Origin: Capniomyces stellatus
Lineage: Eukaryota; Kickxellomycota; Harpellomycetes; Harpellales; Legeriomycetaceae
Length of the DNA: 64,000 nucleotides
Direction of reading: 5' to 3'
NCBI GenBank assembly: GCA_001661515.1
Contig: LUVW01000012.1
Coordinates: 186,001 to 250,000 of the forward strand
How positions within the stretch are numbered: the stretch's first letter is position 1; each line of letters starts with the position of its first letter. A model generated the notes under the pieces. It saw only the letters and a list, made by a program, of their open reading frames with translations. It had not been told where the DNA came from and made no database searches. Shown here in pieces: positions 46,835 to 58,386 of this stretch. Both the position numbers and the translations under genes were made by a program.

Positions 46835-47117
46835 TTGAGCCTTTAGTCGACTCAATTTAATTTTTTAATAAATACATATTATTACAATGTGCCTGCTAGA
46901 TTGATTATTAAGGTTTAGCAATTAGTGTCGTATAAATAAAAGGTGTCTATACTGTTTCTGTAAGAACATTAAAGATTCGGTAATTCACAGTTAGCTTTCT
47001 TGGACGTTTAATTTCAAAATCGCTGTAGAGTGTAAAGCTGTAAATGTAATATTTTAATTTTTTACAAACGATTTCAAATGTATAATTATATAAATGTAAA
47101 CAAAATTTTATTAAATA

Positions 47118-50100
47118 TTAATTTTGGGAGGCGGGTGTGTTCAGTCTAACAGCACCCATCTTTTTCCTGGACTTTGGCGTTGCAGAGCTCTATTAAAGAT
47201 AATATAGTAGCAAATCAGCACAACAGAGTAGGGTTAAAGAAAATATTAGTAAGTCGGTTTATACTTCAAAAGCATGGATAATTTAAGTGTTGAACTCGTA
47301 ATATTTGGCTTGATTAAAGTTGAATGTAACGGGACTGAGAGTTTGTTTACACTGACCTTTGTGTTCATAAACGAGTTCTTTACGGAACTGGGCTTGGTTC
47401 CGCCAACACCCCCAAACGCCAAGGACGAAGGTTGTGCAGCATTTGTGGCCGGTTTAGCGATGTCTGAAATTGAATTTGTGCTAGAAATTGGATTTACGCT
47501 AGACTGTTTTGGCGAAAGTGACCAGGAGGCGGGGTTTGAGCCCCAGCCAGCGTCGTTGTTTTTGTCCTCAAGGCTGGGATCCAGCGCCGATTTACTAGTT
47601 TCACTAAAACCGGTCGGTTTATTGTCCGCTTCAGCCCTTGCATCCTGCAAAACCGGGTCGTCAAAGCTATTCCACCCGTCAAATGAGTTTTCAGATGGTG
47701 GGCGTGGATTGTTGAACCCAGAGAACTGAGAGGTTGATGAGCCCCCGCTTGCTGAGTTTAGAGAAGGTACGGTTCTTCCTTCTTCTTTATTCAAGTCTAA
47801 AACACATTGTACAAGGTCTGATCAGTTGGTGCTGGGCATGCAATGTTAAATATTTGAATAAACGCAGTTGTAAATAAATGAATACGAGCAGTAGTTGGGT
47901 ATTTGATTACTTGATCTGTGCGCCGAAGGCTTAGCTGAAGGTTTTAGTCCTATTAAACAATGAAATTGAAATGGTGGTAAGTTGGCGTTGGTAAATTGAG
48001 ATGGATAGATTAATTCATAGTTGAAAATGTACCTAAAGTGTTTTTCTTTGTAGAGGGAATGTTAGTAGATGGAGCATCAAATTGGAAATCGTCGTTATCA
48101 AAACTCCAGTCATCAACTTCAGCGTGGATGTCGTCCGCATAGCCATTATCGCCGGAATATCCCAGCCTGTCAGCATTAAAGTTATTGTAGTCGCTTTGTG
48201 ATGGATCGGGGCTGCTACTTTCAGGTATTGGTTTGGCCCAGCTGGGTAGATTGCTGGGTTTGACTATATTTTGACTGTTGGAGTTTTTCTGGACTGAGCT
48301 GTTGTTGTCGTTGCTGCTGTTGGCTGGAGCAGCATCATTTAGTCGCGAAATATGTTTGTTCAGATTGACGCTTGAGCTGTCATTAGAGCTTGGCAATGAG
48401 CTAAGCGCCCCAGTAAGCTGATTTATCGAATCAGAAAAAGGGAAAAACAACAACAATAATAATAATAATAAATGTTAATTAGATCTAACGTCATCGCTTT
48501 GATACAAAAAAATAGATGAACCAATTAGTGTGCTCGTTTAAACCAACAAGACCAATAACACTTACCGAGCTTGCAATTGATGATATCGCCCATCCGGCTT
48601 TCGAGTCTGATTCCGGTTTTTTTGTTTGAGCCAAAATCTCTGGGTTAATTGCTGGAAAGTTGGTTTCAGGCTTAGGTTTAATTGCGGTCTCAGGCTATGC
48701 AAGTTTATTGCAAGAGAATTAGATTTATAGCAGGGGAAAGGTACTTGATGGGTTTTATAAACTAAAAATAATACTATTTCAATTACCAGACTTTTGCTGT
48801 ATTCTTCTGCGCGTGCCAACAAAGCGTTGATGGAGCTTTTAGCAGAATCTCGGACAATTCTAGACATAAAAATGCGTAGGTGAATGTATAGCAACATTTA
48901 GTTAAGCTCATCGATTAATAATAATTAGAAACTCAGGCGGAGACAAGCAATACATTGGTTTAGTGGCTATGCAAGAAACACTAACTTTTCGGGATCAACC
49001 AGTAGTTGGCAGACTGTAGGAAGAATTTTCCGGCAAGTGTCCACCCCATCGAGTCGCGGAGAACATACTACAGTGTACATGCAGATTTGAATTAGCTTGG
49101 TGGCAAATATTAGACAGCATCATAATATGCTTGGCATAGACAATAAGCAGCGAGTAAGGATATGGGGCGGGAAAAAAAAAAACAGATGGTGCAGCTTTAC
49201 TGGCCACGCTTACCTGAAATCGCTTTTAGTGCAGCATTCCGAGCAGGGGGGAATTGATCTCTTAGAGATGCCAACAGGGCAGGTGTGACAATGTATTGGT
49301 GGGACTAAACATCAACATAGTGTTATTTGATTATTGTTATCACAGCAGTGTGTGTCATTGTTAAAGATCATAAACAGTGCATTTTAAACTAGTAGCTACA
49401 CACAGTTGCATGCACCAATGCAACACAGCACTTACTCTTTCAGTCAGGTTCTTTGACAACTTTCCAATGCACACCAGTGAGTTTGCCCTGATCCCAGGCT
49501 CCACATCAGATATCATTCTGACTATACATCGGATTAACTCGTTGTTGATTGTTTTCTCAGGCAACTACAGCACAAACAAACAAGCAGATACAGGCGCACA
49601 TTAGTGTCATTATAAACTCAAATACCACCCGTACCATCATTCATCAACACAACCAAACAAACAGTAATAAAATATCTGGTGTTTACATGTGGAATAAACA
49701 ACGGTGATGTTTTCACTGTTTCCCCCCTTATAGCTGGAGAGCTATCCTGGAATCCGCTTATCTACATTAAGGGTTCATAAACTTTGAATTAATAACTGAA
49801 ACGATTCAAACTATAACGCAGATAACTACAATAATAATTACTATATATGAACCTTAATCAACCTACATAATTTGGAAAGATGCTTTTAACCACTACATCT
49901 TCGGGCAAATCGCCAATAAAGTCTCCCAAATTCTTCAACAGGTTATATCGAAGCATTCTGTCATTCGATGAAAACAGCTGAACAATCGCAGGTGTAACCA
50001 GTATCTCATAATTCTCCTTGCTCAACGACCTCCCAATCTTTATTATCGTCATAAATACTTCCTCTTCACCTAATAGCAACAAAAGTGAAATAGTGAAATA

Positions 50101-52212
50101 GTTGGATTAAAAGTGAGAAAAAAATACATAAAAAAGCCAATTAAATTTATAATACAGATATGATGACCACTTTCTGATGTCGTCACCATTACTACCCGTA
50201 ATCACAACACATTTTAATCTAGATATTTGTGCACCAACCTCTGCCATGTCCCGATAACTTTAGTAGTTCAGGAAGAACCTTAAACTGCATAAACTCAGTT
50301 GGGTAAGCATTGAAATTCTCGTTTAAATCCCTATCGCCAACAGACATACATTTAGAACCCACCAGCAAATATCCAAGTACTTTCTCAATTCAGACATCCA
50401 CAAACTTGGAATAAAAATCAAGCAAAAAAGTCAATCTAACACAAGTCATCAACGGTCTATTATGTTTTACAATATTTTACACTACTCACTTTATAAATCC
50501 TTTGATCTGGTCAGGGTCCTTTGTTGACACTTCTTCAATAAATAAATTCGCGTGAATAAATAACGTGTCCAAGAACCCATTTTGCCTCGTTGACTCTTCA
50601 AAAAACCCTTTCGGCGTCAGTCTTTGCTGTGCATTATCCAACATCAATCTTTGTCCCAGTTTTTGTAAACTCTAAAAAGCACAATGAATAGTATTGGTAA
50701 GTTGCCAACTGCTTTTATCAAACGCACTTTGCTTCCTCCCTTTTCTTCATTTTTTTTTTCTTCTCTCAAGGATATTAATAGAGTAAATTAAATTGGAAAA
50801 TGTATTCACTTCTAAACTGTTCCCTCGGTTTCCCTCGACCAACCCCTTGATAAATAAACCAAGTTGCCAAGCATCTGTCGCGCCAATGTTAGCTCTGGTT
50901 TCCGAATTCACACACCAAAGTAAATTCCCCATTAGTTCTGCTACTTTGCTTCATTGAAAAGTAGGCCAATTGAAATAAAAAAAGACATATTTGCTCTATG
51001 TATCAACTCTGCTTACTTTTGCAGTGTGTTTAGAGTACGGTTTTTAACCTCAGGCGTGACTATTTGCATATACCCATGTCCTAAGCTTCCTATGCTCTAC
51101 GTTACAGATAGCCCATTTTTAGCTCTGTGATTACAGATATACTAACATACACACATATACACCAATTCAGAAACCAGTAATGCTTACTGCAAATTTGGGA
51201 TTCATGTCCAGCACGCTGTCAACAAGCTCAAATCCCGAGAGTTTCCACTCGTGACTGCTGTTCAAAAAAATCGAAGATTTCTGAATATTTCCATGTACTA
51301 GCTTGCATTCCTCCCCCAAAAACCGTATTCCCCTCTATTAAACATAACAAAGCCGGTTAATTAGCACAAAGCATACACAGAGTCGCAAACTCAGCGAGTT
51401 ATATAACCACTCCCAAGAAAGAAAAAATAATGAGCAAAGAAAAAAAAAAGAAAAACTTGCCCCTAATTTGTACAGCCCCCACTGCAAAAACGTCCCGTTA
51501 TCCTTTTCAACAGCATTATCAGAGAATGGTTTGACTTTCTCTGTCGCTATGTATATCGCATCGGTAGTCTAATAGGATATTGTTTCACCATAATCAAATG
51601 TAAGATTGCTGGATTTGAATACTCTTGTTTTTTTGCAAAACTCAATAAATTAATCAACCCAACAGTGAACAAAAGTTTAGGGACACAGATACAAGTTGGT
51701 GCTGTTTGAGCTATTTGAGCTACTCATCAGAGATGTTGTATTAATATCAACATATATAAAATATAGGAAGCTGTCTCAATATCCTTACCTCGGCTGAATC
51801 TAAATACTGCAAAAAGTCGGGATGCCTCAAGGTTTTTATTCGCTTTAACCCGTTGTTTGCTAATTCGATTTGTAATTGGTTTTCTTTCTTTTTGTAGACA
51901 AATATCGTCACCGCGCTCTTGTCCTCCTAAATATTTGGTTTGAATTTATTGTGTTGTTTTAATTATTGCGGTAGTCAAGATATGCAGTATGAGTATTGTT
52001 TTGTCAGTAAGTCTGCGTTCTTGTTTGCATTTAATTTATTGTAGCAAACTTGTTTAACTACTTACATTTTTGGTTCCTGAAAACATGCTCCATATTGATT
52101 TTCCCTCGTACTCTTCGACTACTTCTCCAAGCGTATAGGGAAAGTTCGGAATCTTCGAACCAAGCACGATATTCGAGAGCGATGATAAAAAGTAGTTTCC
52201 TAGCCCTGACAT
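47118..52212 (-). CDS. SCYL1/Cex1-type pseudokinase with HEAT repeats
   Basis: Nineteen exons close in phase to 916 residues: 52212-52066, 51926-51789, 51568-51461, 51334-51188, 51096-51017, 50948-50810, 50671-50490, 50330-50239, 50069-49867, 49761-49687, 49564-49436, 49304-49214, 49067-48986, 48859-48787, 48694-48566, 48417-48033, 47949-47911, 47796-47357 and 47189-47118. The N-terminal kinase fold is degenerate: 'KLVHGNIQKSS' stands where HRD should be and 'LSGFELV' where DFG should be. HEAT repeats follow ('ILVTPAIVQLFSSNDRMLRY', 'EPGIRANSLVCIGKLSKNL'), then a Trp/Ser-rich disordered tail and a short basic C-terminus ('KSRKKMGAVRL'). SCYL1 binds COPI and acts in Golgi-ER retrieval; yeast Cex1 also acts in tRNA export. 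The exon-6 donor (GTGAAT) is the least certain junction. Intron 3 uses a GC donor. Confidence 0.9.
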
Positions 52213-52869
52213 TCCTTGTTTGTTCTAAATCTTTATTTCTAATTTACTCGTTTTATACTAAAAGATTTAAACCCAGGTGTTTTTTTTTTTACCCTCTTTA
52301 TTTTATAAATCTCGATAAAAAGCGAGTTTTGGAAAAGCAAAAGGAAAGTTCCCTGTTTAACTTTTTTCTTACCGAAAAATCGTTTAAATTGGTAAAAGCA
52401 ATCAATACCCAACTAAAACTGGTCATGAAATTTAAACTCAACAAAAAAGGAAAAGAAAAAATAAATTAAAACCAGACCTGAAGTTGGATAGATATAACAT
52501 CATTCAAACTCTATCCAAACTTTATTCAAACTCTATTCAAGCCAACAAAACTCTGGGCTTACTAGTCTTCAGACTATACAGAACAGCTTGGCTTTGACTG
52601 CAATACCGACTCTAGCAATAACCCTGATTCTAACCCGATACTTGCCAAATTGGCATATTTTGCAAACCCCACCACCAGTATATTTACATTAAGTTTTGAT
52701 TTCAATTTTAATAAACCCAGTATTAACATTTAAAGCATTTGGGGTCCGGAACATCTTGTAGTATTAACAACTGATTGCGTGAAAATGAGATAACTCTTGA
52801 TTGTTTACTAAAACAATCCAGAAATCATCATTTAAAACTTTTTTTTATTTGAATTTACAGATAGGAACA
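52213..52869. other. Intergenic with 11-bp repeat
   Basis: AT-rich. A short tandem repeat of the unit 'aaactctattc' lies at 52504-52540 (about three copies). The plus-strand frame at 52050-52469 is mostly the shadow of SCYL1 exon 1 and has no family resemblance. Confidence 0.5.
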
Positions 52870-55373
52870 CTATAGATTATATACAAACAGATCGGTTTCG
52901 CTCGTCACGACAAAAATATTCCTGTAGACAGCCTGTAAAAGACGTTTAAATACTACATACATATATATAAAATACAGTCCGTTAATTAGTATCTGGCTGA
53001 TTATGAAAACTTCGCAGAATGCTCACAGCGCTTTAAATCGTTCTTTATATAAACCGTGTTTTGCACATTACTTTTAGGTCCAACATAAAGTAAAAATAAA
53101 AACAAATCAAAATAAAGCCAAAACTTACCGCATTTTATATGACACACTAGTCTGCCATCAAATCTATCATATATCATGGACTCATTTTCACTCAGATGCG
53201 TCACAATCAGTGGCGACAGGAAACTGTTTACCTGTATAACGTTGGGCCTATTAAAGAAAGGAGAGAAAGGATACACGTTAGCCAATTCGATTCATCAGCC
53301 GGAACACCAAGATGTGTTGAGGCTAGAAAACACCCATAAACCTTAAGCTAACCAACGACCATTTTCCAATAACCAAACAATACACGTATCCGATTTTACC
53401 TGTTACAAAGCTCAAGGTCGTGTATTTTAAATACTCTGTCGCTACAAACTCCGCAATAATACACCCTGCTGCCTGACGAAATAGACAAAGATACAGTTAT
53501 TTTGGTATCGCCACTATCTTTACAAACGGTATCAACGGTGATCGCATCTAAAACAGCCCACTTTCCACTGATCCCTAACAAGGACAGTTTGCTAGAAACG
53601 TCTGGTAGATCAAACAGCTTAACGCACCTATTGATGGACCTAATAAAAAGGATACGATTATTGAATCTTGATTTGTTTTAAGTGTACATCCATCAATTTG
53701 ATGAGAAGCAAAATGCTGTAAAACTTGCCATAAATACATCTTGTCGGGACTATAAATGATAAACAGGTCATCCGAGTTCCATATTTTACAAATACTAGGC
53801 TTTTCCGCACTGGGCTCGTCAAATCCATCACAAAAGTCTATTTTTATTGATTTAACATCCAAAATGCTTTCAAAGTCACCTGAGAACTCAAATATCAACA
53901 GGGTGTGAACGCTTGTTAGCGCCAGTAGCTTGTCTTTGATGATAATACACTCCAACACCTCTAAACCTGGCCAAGGTTCAAGAATACTATCGACAAGGCA
54001 TACATCTAGCAATTTGAATTGCTTTGTTTCTGCATCATAAACATCAAAGAGTATACCCTGACTGCCTATCCCAGCTCTAGCCAAGACAATCTTCGAATTT
54101 GTAACCCAAAACGAATTCTAAGACCAAGTTTATACACAAAATAGAGTTCCAATTTAAAATAGAGCCCTTTAATCCATACTTTGCATCAATCAAACCTAAA
54201 ACAGAACAAAGCTAAACTTACCTTCAGGCCAACAAGGTGTAAAAACCCGCTATTCTTCCACCCCAATTTATCTTGGGTGAATATCATTACCGAGTCATCA
54301 CAGTTCAATGATATATGCATTCCGTCACTGCTAATTCCGATCTTATTGGGTGTGTTGATGAGTCGATACGCAAATATATACTTTTGCGTTCGATACTGGC
54401 TACTCTTGGGTACTAAATCCAGTATATTGCTTTTGTTTGAGTCACTGCTAATTTTTAATAAGGGTACATTGGATTCTGACCTAGTTCTAGCCATCGCAAC
54501 CAGGCTGTTTTGCTGAGTACTCGGCATCAAGCTTGGCGTGTCCTTGCTAGTATTGCTATTCTTTCTGCTGTTTTTGCCTGCTTCGTTATCATTAAGCTCA
54601 TACAACATAGCCTCAAAGTCGGCATAGCTTTTTATAAGTGACTTTGATTTGCGGCTGCCTACCCTGGGTATTTTTTTGGTGATACCCGCCTTAAACCCTG
54701 TTGGCAGCGACTTTCTGGTTTTTTTATTTACATTTATCGGCAGTGGTCTCTGACTATTGGACTTAGGACAAATAGGAACTAAACCAGCATAACTACCATT
54801 GGATTCCTGTGTTGTATTTCTGTTGGCCTCAATGTTAATTTCTACCTTTGATTCGGCTTTTGCGCTCTTGCATTGAGCTTCAGTGGAAATAAATCTACTT
54901 GCGTTTACGCCTGTGTTGTCCCGTAGCTCAGGTCTAGATATTTCCTCTTTGAGCGAATATGCGGCTTTGTATTTACCTATAATTGGAATTTTAAGCAGCT
55001 GGATTAGGTAAGGATTTAATCAACCAACACTTTAATGAATGAATGCAATCTCTGTATTGTGTCCTTACTTTCTTGGATTAGGGCCAAGGATTTGATTATA
55101 TTTTCGGTTTGTTCTTTGTGATTTTGCAGTATCCTCAGAAATCGCTTGTTTTCAGTATCAGTCAATAAATCATTCTATTGTCAAGCAAAGGGATATGTCC
55201 AGTTTTATAAATTACGGTTCAGAGCGAGTACACAGCAGGTTCATTATATAATAAAAACCATGTTTCAGACAAAATATAGCCAAAGACTGTAGTTACAAAT
55301 ATCTTACTTTACAACATTGATCAAATTCGTCAATATTACTTTGAACCTCGCTCCAAAATCGCTCCAAGGACAT
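52870..55373 (-). CDS. Unidentified coiled/propeller-like protein
   Basis: Seven exons close in phase to 578 residues: 55373-55308, 55174-55069, 54976-54222, 54117-53738, 53666-53400, 53247-53148 and 52932-52870. Residues 1-57 look helical ('RFLRILQNHKEQTENIIKSL'). A polar, basic disordered segment follows ('NKKTRKSLPTGFKAGITKK', 'RVGSRKSKSLIKSY'). From about residue 230 to the end, many short beta-strand-like segments recur, for example 'RILFIRSINRCVKLFDLPD', 'GVCSDRVFKIHDLELCNR' and 'NIFVVTSETDLFVYNL'. These suggest a WD40-like beta-propeller, possibly with degenerate blades. I cannot name the family. The exon-4 donor (GTATTT) and exon-6 donor (GTGTGT) were chosen by phase. It follows SCYL1 in the same orientation and is divergent from NUP43. 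Confidence 0.65.
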
Positions 55374-56179
55374 TTTGGGCTCTATAGAGACAAACGCGAA
55401 AATGTGGAAAAAAAGGAAAAGTCGAAAGCGTTGGTATCTAAGAATGAACTACTGGGTATAATTTAAAAATATAAAAGGTCCAAGCAGTACACATCAATAG
55501 AGCTATAACTCTAAAATTAAGAAGAAATTAATAGTAATTGAAAAGAGAGAGGAGAGGAAAGTATAAAAGTACTAATTCGGCATTCTAGACAATTACTGTT
55601 GCTAAAAGTAAAAACGGCATAGAATATGCCGGAATGCTTAAACGGGGTAGCTCCACTGAATATTCTAATCGCGTTGTATTAAAAAAAAGAGACAAAGCAA
55701 TCCCAATTTGACTAATTGAACTTTGCTTTTTCTTTTTCCAACACTGTTTTTTTTTTCCGTTTTCTTCAATGTTGAAATATTGAAACTAATACAGTTCGAT
55801 TTGATTTGATTTAATTGTTGCTAATTTCGTTTTAATTAGTTTCGCAGAAATATTACAGGCTAAATCAAAGCACAATGCCCATTTCATTAAGAAACCAACG
55901 AACAAAATCTGTCAACTTGCTTGTTTTGTTTGTTTATATTCGACCAAATTTTCTTTCTACTCAATTCTAGCTATTGGTAACACTTGAAAATTCAATCAAG
56001 TCTCTGCTGCAAATCCAAACTTTCTTCTTTGCTCTTTCTATTGCACCGCAAGTAATTGAATAAAGATTGCAACAATCTGCAAAACTCTTCAGCAATCCTA
56101 GCTTTAAATTCAACAAGTAAACGACTAAGGAGCAAGAGCCAAGTGTCGAGCCAACGCGTAAAAAAGCTTCAGAATTGAA
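55374..56179. other. Divergent intergenic region
   Basis: An 806-bp AT-rich upstream region between a minus-strand propeller-like gene and NUP43. No gene or RNA was recognised. The minus-strand frames at 55967-56331 partly overlap NUP43 exon 1 and are shadows. Confidence 0.5.
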
Positions 56180-58142
56180 ATGCGAGAAGGCCAAGAAGAT
56201 TTTTGTGTAAAGGCGGCGGGAGGTAGAGTCACAGCGGTAGCCTGGCTGGCTCCTGAGGCTGGCTCGGCATATAGCGATACCGAGTACCGATTTGTCAGCG
56301 GATCAAGCGGAAATTCACAGGTAAAACCCAAGTAATGATTATTCTAGTTTAGCACAGGACCAGTCTTTTGTCCTGATTTTTGCTTCCCTATCCTCACCAT
56401 CCCCCTTCTTATGTGAAAAATCAATATATTTTATTCGGATAGGAGCTTGCATTGTGGAGCGTGGAAAATCCAGATTTTGTTCAAGATTTGGGTAAAAACT
56501 CGGAATTAGATGTTTATAAACACGGCTCAATAAATCATCATGGAGAAGTAACATGCATTAAAGCATTTGGTACCGAGGGCGTTGTAACAGCTTCAAGCAA
56601 TGGAAATGTGAACTTTTTTAGCGTCCAGGTCAGCTAGCTTCCAGAAATATATGTTACCAAGCATTGCTTTGGATCAGATAAAATACTTTAATCGCCATCA
56701 AAAACAAACTTTTACGATATGCTGCACAACTATGTCTGTGTTTTTGTATAATAGAAAGGCGATGGTGATGAGAATGGCGCTACCCGCCTGCTAAAATCAG
56801 TATCAACGCACCGAGCTCACTACAACAATAATTTTACAGAAAAATCTGCTGTTTGCACATCGATTGGTGTACAGCCAACACATGTTGGTGACAAGGAGGT
56901 GGTCAGTGTCGGGGAGGATGGGTGTTTATCGATGTTTAAGGGCAGCAGATTGGATTTTATAGAACGAACAGTTATCGACTACATGTCAATAACGGACGTC
57001 AAATGGCAGAACACATTCCAAATGGTAAAGTAGCTAAATACTATAGCAAAATAATAACCTAATGTTTTAGTGGTTTAAGTACAGATGTTGGAAATATATA
57101 GGAGGAGATGACTTTAATACCAACAACTATGTTTGCTTTTTTTTTTCTTTTTTTTTCATACTAACTTTCAAATCTAAATTTAAGGTGTTGAGCACAAGTG
57201 GGGGGAAGCTGCGTGTTTGTGATAGAAGAGTTTCTGGTCAGACAGCACACACGTTTGAAGAGTAATACATATTATCAATACCGCTACTGTTGTTACTACT
57301 GTTGCTTTCGGGTGGTAGGGAAGGGAGGGTATTTTTTTTAAGTTGTAAAATTGACTGATTTTCGAAAACTGCCGACTTTTTAGATATAATAATGAGCCAG
57401 AGATTATAAATAGTCTTGACATACATCCATCAATAGTAAGTTAGTTTGGAAAACACTTTTACAAGAATTATACCAGTGCATGGATATTATTTTTGTGATT
57501 TTGAGATTAAGGGGCGAAAGTTTAATAAAATACAAATAACGACTATTGTGAAATAGAACTACTTGGTGGCAACGGGGAACGACGATGGAACGGTTAAAGT
57601 GTGGGATATGCGAAACACAAAAACTAGTCTGGTTATGCAGAGCACGAGTGATAGTTTACCTGCTTGGAAAGTCCAGTTTTTGCCACAAAACCCCAAACTG
57701 ATTATCTCTTCTTCAGAAAGCGGAATAGTTTCGGCTTTCCAAACCGACCATATGGATCATGACATCAATCAAGGTATGAGCATTTAGTGAAATTATGTAG
57801 CGATTAGCGTGGGTGTGGAGGTTACAAGTATACAACTGATGAAACTACCGCTGCTTGAATATCTTGACCAGTGGTATATTATAAATAATGCGTTTTACTC
57901 GGTTTAAAAATGAGAAAAGTGACTCTAACTTGTTTATTTATTTATTTTTGGTTGACGTTGTGTTGTGTTGTGTTTGAGTAGATCTGACAGGTAGCGTTTA
58001 TAACTGGAGTCATACGATGAATCAACTGTCTGTAAATACACTGGATTGTAACACCAGCTCTAGGTTGGGGCTAATAGTGTGTGGATCGGATAGTGAAAGC
58101 GTGATGATAAAACAGCTCGATCATTCCGAGCTACTACTATAG
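56180..58142 (+). CDS. NUP43: Nucleoporin Nup43 (WD40 propeller)
   Basis: Seven in-phase exons, 56180-56320, 56443-56628, 56755-57024, 57185-57261, 57384-57435, 57557-57773 and 57982-58142, encode 367 residues; human NUP43 has 380. The order of segments matches NUP43: 'VTAVAWLAPEAGS', 'ELALWSVENPDF', 'HHGEVTCIKAF', 'VVSVGEDGCLSMF', 'LVATGNDDGTVKVWDMRN', 'SSSESGIVSAF' and the diagnostic C-terminus 'MNQLSVNTLDCN' with 'GLIVCGSDSESVMI'. Nup43 is a peripheral member of the Nup107-160 (Y) complex of the nuclear pore. It is missing from S. cerevisiae, so its presence here is informative on lineage. It converges on the alanyl-tRNA synthetase gene, with 244 bp between them. Confidence 0.92.
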
Positions 58143-58386
58143 GTTTACTCCAGACCAGCCAGCCTCTTTAACTAAACACACTTGCTTTATCAATATTATT
58201 CTGTTCATATATATTTTAAATTCAGATTAATGGAACTCGATTCAAGAAACCAAAAATTCTTTAATAAAAACCCAAAAGTCAAAAAAGTCAATTAAACAGT
58301 AGCAATAGTGATTAAAATTAAAATTGCAATAACAAGAGTGAAAAAAGTAAACGAACTGTGAAGATTAATACATAGAAACTTTGACC

